Below, piece by piece: positions 17,753 to 24,665 of a stretch of 27,474 nucleotides of DNA (the first letter of the stretch is position 1; every line of letters starts with the position of its first letter). The stretch lies in assembly GCA_947584825.1 (NCBI GenBank), contig CANPWR010000005.1:1-27474 (forward strand). Direction: 5' to 3'. The notes beneath the pieces were generated by a model that was given only the letters and a program-made list of their open reading frames with translations, did not search any database and was not told the DNA's origin. The position numbers and the translations under genes were made by a program. This DNA comes from an uncultured Clostridia bacterium. GTDB taxonomy: Bacteria; Bacillota; Clostridia; Oscillospirales; Ruminococcaceae.

Positions 17753-17792
17753 AAAAACAAAAATTGCCATATTCCTAAATAGAAATCGGCAA
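17753..17792 (-). terminator. Intrinsic terminator in the leader: expression platform of the riboswitch
   Basis: On the - strand TTGCC (17792-17788) pairs with GGCAA (17768-17764), with a further inner helix ATTTC/GGAAT, and is followed by TTTTTGTTTTT (17763-17753). It lies between the aptamer and the start codon. Its 5' arm is also complementary over 9 nt to the 5' edge of the aptamer (17872-17864), giving mutually exclusive structures. Confidence 0.78.
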
Positions 17793-17805
17793 CAATTTAT
17801 TTTAA

Positions 17806-17872
17806 TGCAACTGGCTGCCATTTTAAAGGCCCTATAGCTTTGCGTCACAATTTTTCAATTGCTTTGCCGATT
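17806..17872 (-). ncRNA. c-di-GMP-I (GEMM) riboswitch
   Basis: On the - strand the leader carries the diagnostic GEMM elements in order. CGGCAAAGC (17869-17861) is the 5' conserved block. CAATT-GAAA-AATTG is a hairpin capped by a GNRA tetraloop. Then come GTGACGCAAAGC, the near-invariant block and tetraloop-receptor side, and a second hairpin closed by GGGCC/GGC with CAGCCAG and GTTGC (about 17809-17805), which closes helix P1 with GCAA. An intrinsic terminator follows, then the surface-protein gene. Class I aptamers bind c-di-GMP between the two coaxial hairpins. The 5' edge (17872-17864) can pair with the 5' arm of the terminator instead of with P1. Ligand binding should therefore free the terminator, an OFF switch (inference). 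Confidence 0.9.
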
Positions 17873-17893
17873 AATATTCTTTTGTACACTTGT

Positions 17894-17922
17894 ATTATAT
17901 TATATTATATAGATAATGTCAA
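17894..17922 (-). promoter_or_regulatory. Consensus sigma-A promoter of the riboswitch and surface-protein transcript
   Basis: On the - strand a perfect TTGACA (17922-17917), a 17-bp spacer and a perfect TATAAT (17899-17894). Transcription would start near 17887, giving a leader of about 175 nt that contains the whole riboswitch. The region 17923-18014 is AT-rich and shows no gene. Confidence 0.88.
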
Positions 17923-18014
17923 CACTTTTTATAAAAATTTTTTTATAATTATCGTTTTTGTTAATTGTGAACAAATTAGTAATACAAATCCATATGCTAA
18001 TTTGTTTATATTTT

Positions 18015-18146
18015 CTAAAATATATTGAAATAATAATTACAAATGAAGTCAGGACCGCCAAACTGCGAGATTATCACCTTTGCCAGAGCAGGATTAGGAT
18101 TTTTTATGTTTACAGGGTATTCAAGTTTCTTTTTATATTGCCACAT
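18015..18146 (-). pseudogene. cotJC: Truncated cotJC (spore coat, manganese-catalase-like) remnant
   Basis: The ATG overlaps the TAA of cotJB (TAATG) and has AAGGAG in front. The first 33 codons give MWQYKKKLEYPVN, IKNPNPALAK and VIISQFGGPD, the recognisable N-terminus of CotJC. The frame then turns into unrelated AT-rich sequence and stops at 18015 after 43 codons. The full protein is about 190 residues, so about five sixths of it is missing. None of the metal-binding region is present, and no continuation is seen in other frames before the promoter of the surface-protein gene. The break near 18047 looks like a deletion or the edge of an insertion that brought the riboswitch and surface-protein unit here. 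A short functional peptide is unlikely. Confidence 0.82.
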
Positions 18147-18403
18147 TAATTCTCACTCCTTTCCCATGGCCAAGGCTTTGTTGCCCATGTCCATTCGTCG
18201 GTACTATTTACTCCGCCTACTGTTATAGGAGCATACTTCTCCTCGTATTTTGCAACTGCTTCTTCATACTCTTTTTGGTGCTTTCTAAAGTATTCAAGCG
18301 CCTCTTTGCAGGTAGGGTGACTGTCAAGGTATAACTGCGCCTCAACAACTGCAAAGCCGTGCATTCTTACCGACTTCAATAGCTTACTTCTTTCTGCATC
18401 CAT
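18146..18403 (-). CDS. cotJB: Spore coat protein CotJB
   Basis: The protein has 85 residues, close to the usual CotJB length. The family core LLKSVRMHGFAVVEAQLYLD, followed by SHPTCKEALEYFRKH, is clear, and the C-terminus is Trp-rich (DEWTWATKPWPW). CotJB is a small protein of the spore coat, encoded with CotJA and the catalase-like CotJC. It overlaps the end of cotJA by 20 bp, has a GGAGG site inside cotJA, and shares one base with the start of the cotJC remnant, so the ancestral cotJA-cotJB-cotJC operon order is preserved. With cotJC truncated, its partner is missing at this locus. Confidence 0.93.
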   Translation of the reverse strand: MDAERSKLLKSVRMHGFAVVEAQLYLDSHPTCKEALEYFRKHQKEYEEAVAKYEEKYAPITVGGVNSTDEWTWATKPWPWERSEN

Positions 18404-18623
18404 TAGAAACAGCCTCCTCTCCTATAAAAGGTTTATCAAGCGATGGGAATATTGTTCCCCGACACAAGGCAATATTAACATCGTATGTTTTCTCCCATTT
18501 CTGAAACGGAACATATGCCATTCCTATCGGTGTGCTCTCGGGAAATTTTCCCTCAGGCTGTGGACAGCCTTCACAAAAGCCTGCCGCACATATGTCAGAC
18601 GATTTAGGTGTACTAATCTCCAT
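18384..18623 (-). CDS. cotJA: Spore coat associated protein CotJA
   Basis: The protein has 79 residues. The family motif GMAYVPFQKW, an ALCRGTIFP element and LDKPF are all present; the N-terminus has extra Cys residues (AAGFCEGCPQ). CotJA is a short coat component needed with CotJC in Bacillus. It has an AAGGAGG ribosome site seven bases before the ATG and is the first gene of the cotJ operon. It indicates that the organism forms, or recently formed, endospores. Confidence 0.93.
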   Translation of the reverse strand: MEISTPKSSDICAAGFCEGCPQPEGKFPESTPIGMAYVPFQKWEKTYDVNIALCRGTIFPSLDKPFIGEEAVSNGCRKK

Positions 18624-18650
18624 GTGAAATCCTCCTTAATATAATTTGTG

Positions 18651-18682
18651 ATTATATGCCGATGTTTTGTAAATGTTTTAGG
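18651..18682 (-). promoter_or_regulatory. Possible sporulation (sigma-E-like) promoter of cotJ
   Basis: On the - strand CATATAAT (18658-18651) is close to the sigma-E -10 consensus CATACAAT, about 28 bp before the cotJA ATG. An ACATTT-like -35 lies about 12-14 bp upstream. cotJ is under sigma-E in Bacillus. The match is partial. Confidence 0.35.
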
Positions 18683-18690
18683 CATAAGAT

Positions 18691-18718
18691 ATGTAATAAC
18701 CCTGTTGGGTTGTTACAT
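18691..18718. repeat. 12-bp inverted repeat in the divergent cotJA / phospholipase intergenic region
   Basis: ATGTAATAACCC (18691-18702) and GGGTTGTTACAT (18707-18718) pair over 12 positions (one T-G), with a TGTT loop. There is no T-tract on either side and no gene ends here, so it is not a normal terminator. It could be an operator or a leader structure. A second short palindrome, AGATAAA-GT-TTTATCT, lies at 18801-18816. Otherwise 18624-18878 holds no gene. Confidence 0.6.
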
Positions 18719-18878
18719 CACACTTTATTATATGTCAATGCAAATATTTTGTTATTATAGGGAGATTTGTCGTTTAATTAAATAGTATACAAAAACCTTA
18801 GATAAAGTTTTATCTGAGTTAAATTTTTATAACATTTTTTTACGAACAAGTCCGTGTTGTATTTAGATTAATATTTAC

Positions 18879-18907
18879 TTGAAAAATATCACATATTAGT
18901 ATATAAT
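18879..18907 (+). promoter_or_regulatory. Predicted sigma-A promoter of the small protein and phospholipase genes
   Basis: TTGAAA (18879-18884), a 17-bp spacer and TATAAT (18902-18907) lie 47 bp before the ATG at 18955. The predicted transcript start near 18914 leaves no room for a ribosome site before the in-frame ATG at 18928, which supports the later start. Confidence 0.75.
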
Positions 18908-18954
18908 TAACGTATATTTATCAGTAAATGTTTGATGAGAAAAAGGAAATTTAT

Positions 18955-19326
18955 ATGAAAAGATTTAGTACGTTCTGCAATTATAATACTGAAAAAGCGG
19001 GTGTTATAGCTCTGGCTGCTTTTATTATAAGCTTGATTTTTAAGGGCAGAAAAAAAGATGGAAAGCACAAAAATATATTTATTAGGTTTGTAAGAAATTT
19101 TACCAGAGTTTCATCGGCGGTAGGTCTGGCTTCAATTCTTGGAGCTGAAAATTTTGTTAAGAATAAAGATGACGGCATAAGCTTTGAGGAAGCCGCTGAT
19201 ATGTATAACAAGTCTGTCGGCGAGACTGTTATAGATGTTGAATATGACAAAAACGGAAATGCTAAAGGTACAGGCAAATACACTAAAACATATTCTGATT
19301 TAGATGAGATGACTTCAAAACAATAA
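18955..19326 (+). CDS. Small membrane protein of unknown function
   Basis: The protein has 123 residues and is not recognised. Residues about 11-27 form a hydrophobic helix (AGVIALAAFIISLIF), followed by a basic stretch (KGRKKDGKHKN), a second amphipathic to hydrophobic stretch (about 46-62) and an acidic soluble tail (GISFEEAADMYNKSVGETVIDVEYDKNG). The AAGGA at 18942-18946 fits the ATG at 18955; an in-frame ATG at 18928 has no ribosome site. It is co-transcribed with the phospholipase C-like gene 32 bp downstream. It may help its export or protect the host cell, but nothing in the sequence proves this. Confidence 0.65.
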   Translation: MKRFSTFCNYNTEKAGVIALAAFIISLIFKGRKKDGKHKNIFIRFVRNFTRVSSAVGLASILGAENFVKNKDDGISFEEAADMYNKSVGETVIDVEYDKNGNAKGTGKYTKTYSDLDEMTSKQ

Positions 19327-19358
19327 TTGACGTGCATTTAGAAAGGTTAGGAAGTTTA

Positions 19359-20531
19359 ATGAAAACGAATAAATTTCTTGTTTCTTTGGGATTGTGTACA
19401 GCAGCAGGGGTGCTGATAGGAAAAAAGAAAGCAGACGCTTGGTTTTCTGATACTCATTCTGCTATATTTGAATCTGCCCTCGAGATTTTGAAAAATGATA
19501 ATAAATATGATGCATATAAGTTTTTTGAAGAGCATAAAGACAGAATTTTATACGGAGTTGTGGTTCCTGATTTTAAGGGCGACAGGAATAAAGGCAGCGG
19601 AATGCACTATTATTCTTCTTGCGACAAAAACGGAAAAGAAATTCTGCCTACTTATACCGGATTTTTTGCTAACAGGTTAGGTAAGTATGCTCCCTCAGCA
19701 AGAACAATGTTAGAGGAAAATTACACCATGAGCTTTATCCAGTTTGCAAATAACATGACTGATATGGCTCTGGATTCTTTGGGAAGATGTATTCATTTCA
19801 TTTCGGATATAGGGTGTACGGTTCATACGACTAACCTTATATCTCTTCCGCTTAAAAGCAATCCGCATCATTGCTATGAAAAATTCGCTTTTGCAAATAT
19901 GGAGAGATTTCATACTAAGAGTGGAGATAAGAGTCTTTACGACGCTTATTTAAACAAAAGCATTGGCGAAATGCTAAATATCTTGTCTAGGGAGTCTGCA
20001 AAATATTATGCTGATGTTAAGTCTGTTGAAGATTCAACCTTTGAAAATGCACTCAGCAATATGCTACCATTAACTGAACAACATATTGCAGCTTTTATGA
20101 ATTCATATTATGAAAGGCTTTCGGAAAACGTTGAAAAGGCTTTGAAAGTTAAAAGTAACATTAGAATTAAATCTGTATGTGACGAGGCATATCTTACAAT
20201 ATATGAAAACGGCAGAGCGGGACTTTCTAAATTGAATGATAATTTAAATCAGACCTTTAATATACGACTTAATCTTGACGGAAGCGTAAGGATAGTCAAC
20301 AAAGAGGGAAATCTTCTCTGCGATGGTATGTTTGGGTTTAAGTGCGGTAAGGCGATAAAAAACAACGGTTTCAGACTGTCTGAATCAGACGGCTTTTATA
20401 AGATCTCAACTGAGTATTCACGCTTTTCAAAGCTGCTCACAAACTCAAAAAGACTTATAAGATACCGGGTTTTTCAAAAGGAGTTCAATCCGCTTGACGA
20501 CGGTCAGCTTTGGGTGATCGAAAAGGTTTAA
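19359..20531 (+). CDS. Zinc-dependent phospholipase C-like secreted enzyme
   Basis: The protein has 390 residues. A hydrophobic signal (about 5-21) ends at ADA, directly before Trp28, and the mature enzyme of this family starts with the metal-binding Trp. The other metal ligands are in order: His33 (SDTHSAIFESAL), Asp71 (VVVPDF), His83 (GMHYY), His146 and Asp150 (GRCIHFISDIG), His156, and His170/Glu174 (HHCYE). This matches the three-zinc site of the Clostridium alpha-toxin and Bacillus cereus enzymes. It would cleave phospholipid head groups. Residues from about 255 to 390 form an extra C-terminal region that I do not recognise and that does not look like a PLAT/C2 domain. The ATG at 19359 has AGGAAG in front. 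Confidence 0.85.
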   Translation: MKTNKFLVSLGLCTAAGVLIGKKKADAWFSDTHSAIFESALEILKNDNKYDAYKFFEEHKDRILYGVVVPDFKGDRNKGSGMHYYSSCDKNGKEILPTYTGFFANRLGKYAPSARTMLEENYTMSFIQFANNMTDMALDSLGRCIHFISDIGCTVHTTNLISLPLKSNPHHCYEKFAFANMERFHTKSGDKSLYDAYLNKSIGEMLNILSRESAKYYADVKSVEDSTFENALSNMLPLTEQHIAAFMNSYYERLSENVEKALKVKSNIRIKSVCDEAYLTIYENGRAGLSKLNDNLNQTFNIRLNLDGSVRIVNKEGNLLCDGMFGFKCGKAIKNNGFRLSESDGFYKISTEYSRFSKLLTNSKRLIRYRVFQKEFNPLDDGQLWVIEKV

Positions 20532-20556
20532 CTCTATAATTTTATTATCATATAAT
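20527..20556 (+). promoter_or_regulatory. Weak candidate promoter before the ApgM-like gene
   Basis: TTTAAC, an 18-bp spacer and TATAAT (20551-20556) are followed by a leader of about 70 nt. The -35 is poor. No terminator is seen after the phospholipase gene, so read-through is possible. Confidence 0.35.
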
Positions 20557-20631
20557 GTATAATGAAGTTATATGATCCAAAACGGTTTGATAAAATAAAC
20601 GTAAAAAAATTTACTGAAAGGAATATATATT

Positions 20632-21840
20632 ATGAAAACACTTGTACTTTTATGCGACGGAATGGCAGACTATCCAGTAAAGGAGCTGGGAAATAAAACT
20701 CCTATGGGAGCGTCTGTTACTCCTAATATGGATAAGCTGGCAAAAAAAAGCTATATGGGACTTGTCAAAACTGTTGCTGATAATATGAAGCCGGGAAGTG
20801 ATGTTGCAAATCTCGCAGTGTTAGGCTACGACCCTCAAATCTACTATTCGGGACGTTCTCCGCTTGAGGCAGGCTCTATCGGTATAGATATGAAGCCTAC
20901 TGACGTTTCTTTCAGATGTAATCTGGTAACACTGTCTAATGAGACTGATTATGCTGACAAAACGATTCTCGACTACTGCGCTGATGATATTTCAACAGCT
21001 GAGGCGAGAGAAATAGTGAAAACATTGGCTGAACATTTCAACAATGATGAGTTTCAGCTTTATGCAGGTGTTTCGTATCGTCACTGTTTGATATGGAACA
21101 ACGGAACTACCGATGTAGGAACGCTTACTCCGCCGCACGATATAACAGGAAAGCCGATAAAGGATTACATACCGTCGCATCCTAATGCTAAAAAGCTTTA
21201 TGATATGATGGTTGAAAGTTATGATGTTTTGAAAGACCATCCTGTAAATAAGGCGAGAGAAGCTAAAGGTCTTAGACCAGCGAACTCTATGTGGTTCTGG
21301 GGCGAGGGAACTAGAAAGGCTCTTATGCCGTTTGAGGAGAAATACGGACTTAAAGGTTCAATAATTTCTGCCGTTGATCTGTTAAAAGGTATAGGAAAAT
21401 TCAGCGGCATGAATGTTGTTAATGTTGAGGGCGCAACAGGTTATATTGACACCAATTTTGAGGGCAAAGCCAATGCCGCAATTCAGGAGTTTAAAAACGG
21501 TCAGGACTTTGTGTATATTCATGTTGAAGCACCTGATGAGTGCGGTCACAGACATGAGATAGAAAATAAGAAAAAGTCGCTTGAGTTGATTGATGAAAAG
21601 ATTTTAGGTCCAGTTCTTAATGCTTTGGAGGAATATGACGACTACAAGGTACTTATTATGCCTGACCACGCAACTCCGCTTGAGCTGAGAACCCACACAA
21701 ATGATCCTATTCCTTTCTTGATGTATCATAAAAAAGGTGAGGTTGAGGGCAGAGATGAGTTCACAGAGCAGACCTGCAAGGATACAGGAGTTTACATTGA
21801 GGACGGTCATAATATTCTGAGTATGTTTTTAGAAAGATAA
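20632..21840 (+). CDS. Cofactor-independent phosphoglycerate mutase-like protein (ApgM type), possible homoserine kinase analogue
   Basis: This 402-residue protein belongs to the alkaline phosphatase superfamily. Metal ligands and the nucleophile are visible: Asp9 in LLCDGMADYP, Ser56 in KPGSDVANLAVLGYDP, HVEAPDECGHRHE and MPDHATP. The length and the GRSPLEAGSIGI element fit archaeal-type, 2,3-bisphosphoglycerate-independent mutases (3-phosphoglycerate to 2-phosphoglycerate). A bacterial clade of about 400 residues encoded next to threonine-pathway genes has been proposed in protein family databases to be a homoserine kinase substitute (from memory, not searched). Here aspartate kinase, the first enzyme of that pathway, follows directly with its own promoter, so both readings stay open. 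GAAAGGA precedes the ATG. Confidence 0.88.
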   Translation: MKTLVLLCDGMADYPVKELGNKTPMGASVTPNMDKLAKKSYMGLVKTVADNMKPGSDVANLAVLGYDPQIYYSGRSPLEAGSIGIDMKPTDVSFRCNLVTLSNETDYADKTILDYCADDISTAEAREIVKTLAEHFNNDEFQLYAGVSYRHCLIWNNGTTDVGTLTPPHDITGKPIKDYIPSHPNAKKLYDMMVESYDVLKDHPVNKAREAKGLRPANSMWFWGEGTRKALMPFEEKYGLKGSIISAVDLLKGIGKFSGMNVVNVEGATGYIDTNFEGKANAAIQEFKNGQDFVYIHVEAPDECGHRHEIENKKKSLELIDEKILGPVLNALEEYDDYKVLIMPDHATPLELRTHTNDPIPFLMYHKKGEVEGRDEFTEQTCKDTGVYIEDGHNILSMFLER

Positions 21841-21918
21841 AAGTGTTTCTGAAAGAAAAACAGTTGTATTTGAACAAAAAACTATGAAATGTTATAAGTT
21901 ATTTGTATTAATTGTCAA

Positions 21919-21946
21919 TTGACGGATTTCTGGTATGTTATATAAT
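21919..21946 (+). promoter_or_regulatory. Predicted promoter of the aspartate kinase gene, with a palindrome over the -35
   Basis: TTGACG (21919-21924), a 16-bp spacer and TATAAT (21941-21946). The palindrome GTCAATTGAC (21914-21923) covers the -35 and could be an operator. No lysine riboswitch or T-box elements were seen in the short leader. Confidence 0.65.
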
Positions 21947-21999
21947 AGTATAATAGCAGTAGTAAATTCACGATAGTACAGAAATGGGAAGGTTTTAGT

Positions 22000-23319
22000 A
22001 TGATTAAGGTGGTAAAGTTCGGCGGAAGCTCGCTTGCTGACGCAAAACAATTCAAGAAGGTCGCCGACATTATAAAAAGCGACAGCTCAAGGAGATTTGT
22101 AATTCCGTCAGCGCCGGGTAAAAGGTTTGATGATGATACAAAAATTACTGATATGTTATATTCCTGCTATTCAAAGGCTGCCAGAGGACAGGATTTTGAA
22201 AAGGAGTTTGAGGAAATTAAGGAAAGGTATAACGGAATAATCGACGAGTTGTCTCTTGATATTTCTTTAGAGAAAGAATTTGATACAATAAAAGCTTGTT
22301 TTACTCAAAAAGCAGGCAGGGATTATGCGGCATCAAGAGGTGAATACTTAAACGGTATTTTGCTTGCAAAGTATCTCGGCTTTGAATTTATCGACGCCGC
22401 TGATGTTGTTTTCTTTGACGATAAGGGAGCTTATGACAGTGACAAGACAGCTTTTGTTATGAGAGAACGTCTTGAAGGTGTGGAATACGCTGTTATTCCG
22501 GGATTTTACGGCTCTATGCCAAATGATACTATAAAGACATTCTCACGAGGCGGTTCTGATATTACGGGTTCTATTGTGGCTTCTGTTGTGACCGCTGATA
22601 TTTACGAAAACTGGACTGACGTTTCAGGCTTTTTGATTGCAGACCCGAGAATCATTGATGATCCTATGCCTATTACTTCAATTACATACAAGGAACTTCG
22701 TGAGCTTTCGTATATGGGTGCTACAGTATTGCACGATGAAGCGATTTTTCCTGTTAGAAAAGCAGGTATTCCTATAAACATTAAGAATACAAATAAACCT
22801 GATGACACGGGAACAATGATCGTTGAATCTACATCTCAAAAGCCGGAATACACAATTACCGGAATCGCAGGAAAGAAAGGCTTTGCAGTTGTAAATATTG
22901 AAAAGGATATGATGAACTCAGAGCTTGGTTTCGGGCGTCGTGTTTTAGAGGTTTTTGAAAAGAACGGGGTTTCCTTTGAGCATATGCCTTCTGGAATTGA
23001 CACTATGAGCGTTATCATTCACCTGGATGAGTTTGCTGAGAAAGAGCAGGAGATACTTGCCGGACTTCACAGAAATGTTCAGCCTGACTCCATAGAAATT
23101 GAAACTGATCTGGCTCTTGTCGCAGTTGTCGGACGGGGAATGAAATCCAACAGGGGTACTGCAGGCAGAATATTTTCGTCGCTCGCTCACAGTCATGTTA
23201 ATGTAAAGATGATCGATCAGGGTTCCAGTGAGCTTAATATAATCGTCGGAGTTGAAGAAGCGGATTTTAAAACGGCTATCAAAGCGATCTATGATATTTT
23301 CGTGTTGCAGAAGTTATGA
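22000..23319 (+). CDS. Aspartate kinase
   Basis: The protein has 439 residues. It phosphorylates L-aspartate with ATP, the first step towards lysine, threonine, methionine and diaminopimelate. The N-terminal amino-acid kinase domain shows KFGGSSL (6-12), ASRGEYLNGILLA, FSRGGSDITGSIVA, WTDVSGFLIADPRII and YMGATVLHDEA. Two C-terminal ACT domains follow (from about 285), the second with VVGRGMKSNRGTAGRIFSSL and INIIVG-type strands, and usually mediate feedback inhibition by amino acids. Length and order match monofunctional aspartokinases, with no fused homoserine dehydrogenase. A GGAAGG ribosome site precedes the ATG. Which isozyme it is, and therefore a symbol such as lysC or thrA, cannot be told from the sequence. 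Confidence 0.95.
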   Translation: MIKVVKFGGSSLADAKQFKKVADIIKSDSSRRFVIPSAPGKRFDDDTKITDMLYSCYSKAARGQDFEKEFEEIKERYNGIIDELSLDISLEKEFDTIKACFTQKAGRDYAASRGEYLNGILLAKYLGFEFIDAADVVFFDDKGAYDSDKTAFVMRERLEGVEYAVIPGFYGSMPNDTIKTFSRGGSDITGSIVASVVTADIYENWTDVSGFLIADPRIIDDPMPITSITYKELRELSYMGATVLHDEAIFPVRKAGIPINIKNTNKPDDTGTMIVESTSQKPEYTITGIAGKKGFAVVNIEKDMMNSELGFGRRVLEVFEKNGVSFEHMPSGIDTMSVIIHLDEFAEKEQEILAGLHRNVQPDSIEIETDLALVAVVGRGMKSNRGTAGRIFSSLAHSHVNVKMIDQGSSELNIIVGVEEADFKTAIKAIYDIFVLQKL

Positions 23320-23325
23320 TTTATT

Positions 23326-23361
23326 ACTGTCTTGCCATTATCGGCAGGACAGTTTTTATTT
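23326..23361 (+). terminator. Intrinsic terminator of aspartate kinase
   Basis: ACTGTCTTGCC (23326-23336) pairs with GGCAGGACAGT (23343-23353) over 11 positions (one T-G), with a 6-nt loop, and is followed by TTTTTATTTTCTTT. It starts 7 bp past the stop. Confidence 0.92.
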
Positions 23362-23368
23362 TCTTTGC

Positions 23369-23387
23369 TTGACACAGGTGGTATAAT
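23369..23387 (+). promoter_or_regulatory. Candidate promoter of the AAA ATPase gene
   Basis: An extended -10, TGGTATAAT (23379-23387), lies about 64 bp before the ATG. TTGACA at 23369-23374 is too close to it, but could pair with a TAATAA about 18 bp further on. Which pair is used is unclear. Confidence 0.45.
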
Positions 23388-23450
23388 ATTATTAATAAAA
23401 TACCTGATAAAGCTGAGAAAATTTGTTTTAACTTATGAACGGAGATTAAA

Positions 23451-24665
23451 ATGACAGACTTCATTGAAATAATTAAAAGAGTTTCATCACTTGCAGTGTT
23501 TAGAAACATATTGAATAATAAAACGGTTCAAAATTTTTTAAGACTTCTTAACAATCTTAGTGATAATACATTTAAGCAGAAGGATTTGATTTCTGATTAT
23601 TCGGAATTTGTAAGTGAACTTTATAAACACACCGATAGCCTGACCGATTATATCCTTAATATTGTTTTGGAAGACGAGAATATCTATATGCTCAAAAAAG
23701 GTGCGGGGGAGGAGATAAGTCCTCTTTTGGAGGAGCGTCTGGAAAACGAGCTTGTTACTCTTGAGAGCCTTGCAAAAATAAGCTGCGGTGATGTGGGAAG
23801 AGCGATAGGTTACAGAGGTCTTGCTAAATGGAAAACTGAGGATATTGATTTTTGCAAAATATATTATGAGAGAATTCGAGATATAAACAAGTTCGGCTAT
23901 GGAATATATGCAAATAATCACATTTTTGTCATTAAAGACGGAAAAATCAAACCTGTCAGCTTTCCTGACAATACAAGGCTTTCACAGCTTTCGGGTTATG
24001 AGGCACAAAGGCAGACGGTTATTGATAACACTATTGCCCTGCTTAACGGCAGACCGGCAAACAATGTGCTTCTTTACGGAGATTGCGGTACAGGTAAGTC
24101 TTCTACTGTGAAGGCTATAGCTAACGAATACAAGGACATGGGTCTAAGACTTATTGAATTGAAGAAGAAACAGCTTCATGAGATTCCGCTGATTGTTGAA
24201 ACGGTGAGCAGAAATCCGCTGAAATTTATTTTGTTTATAGATGATTTGTCTTTCACCGAGAATGATGATGATTTTGCGGCGCTTAAAGCCATTCTGGAGG
24301 GAAGTGTTTCATCAGCTGCGGACAACCTTGTTATATATGCTACCTCAAACCGCCGACATCTGATAAAAGAATCCTTTTCAAACCGAGAGGGTGACGACAT
24401 ACACTTTAACGACACTATGCAGGAGCTTTTATCTTTATCAGACAGATTTGGAATCAGAGTTGTTTTTGAAAAGCCGGATAAAAAACTTTACCTCAGCGTT
24501 GTTGAGGATCTGGCAAAGCAATATGAGCTTGATATGTCTGTTGAGGATATAAAGAAAAGGGCAGAGGTTTTTGCCCTTGAACGTGGGGGAAGGTCTCCGA
24601 GAGCGGCTAAACAATTTATTGAAATGTTGAAAGGAATGGAAAACAGTGGAGCTTATAAAAGTTAA
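23451..24665 (+). CDS. AAA-type ATPase of the DUF815 family
   Basis: The protein has 404 residues. An N-terminal helical region of about 180 residues is followed by a P-loop domain: Walker A GDCGTGKSS (210-218), Walker B FILFIDDLSF (about 262-271), a sensor-1-like VIYATSNRRH and the RFGIRVVFEKP element. These are the marks of the DUF815 family, common in Firmicutes. Its cellular role is not established; an ATP-dependent remodelling function is inferred from the fold. The next gene starts 20 bp before its stop, so the two are translationally linked. It has no membrane segment. Confidence 0.88.
   Translation: MTDFIEIIKRVSSLAVFRNILNNKTVQNFLRLLNNLSDNTFKQKDLISDYSEFVSELYKHTDSLTDYILNIVLEDENIYMLKKGAGEEISPLLEERLENELVTLESLAKISCGDVGRAIGYRGLAKWKTEDIDFCKIYYERIRDINKFGYGIYANNHIFVIKDGKIKPVSFPDNTRLSQLSGYEAQRQTVIDNTIALLNGRPANNVLLYGDCGTGKSSTVKAIANEYKDMGLRLIELKKKQLHEIPLIVETVSRNPLKFILFIDDLSFTENDDDFAALKAILEGSVSSAADNLVIYATSNRRHLIKESFSNREGDDIHFNDTMQELLSLSDRFGIRVVFEKPDKKLYLSVVEDLAKQYELDMSVEDIKKRAEVFALERGGRSPRAAKQFIEMLKGMENSGAYKS

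Noticed and set aside
21841..21999. Lysine riboswitch or T-box before aspartate kinase
   Set aside because: No conserved lysine-riboswitch core or T-box motif, and only about 50 nt lie between the predicted start of transcription and the gene.
23538..23921. 127-residue frame on the - strand inside the DUF815 gene
   Set aside because: It is a shadow of a well supported gene with clear Walker motifs, and has no promoter or recognisable domain.
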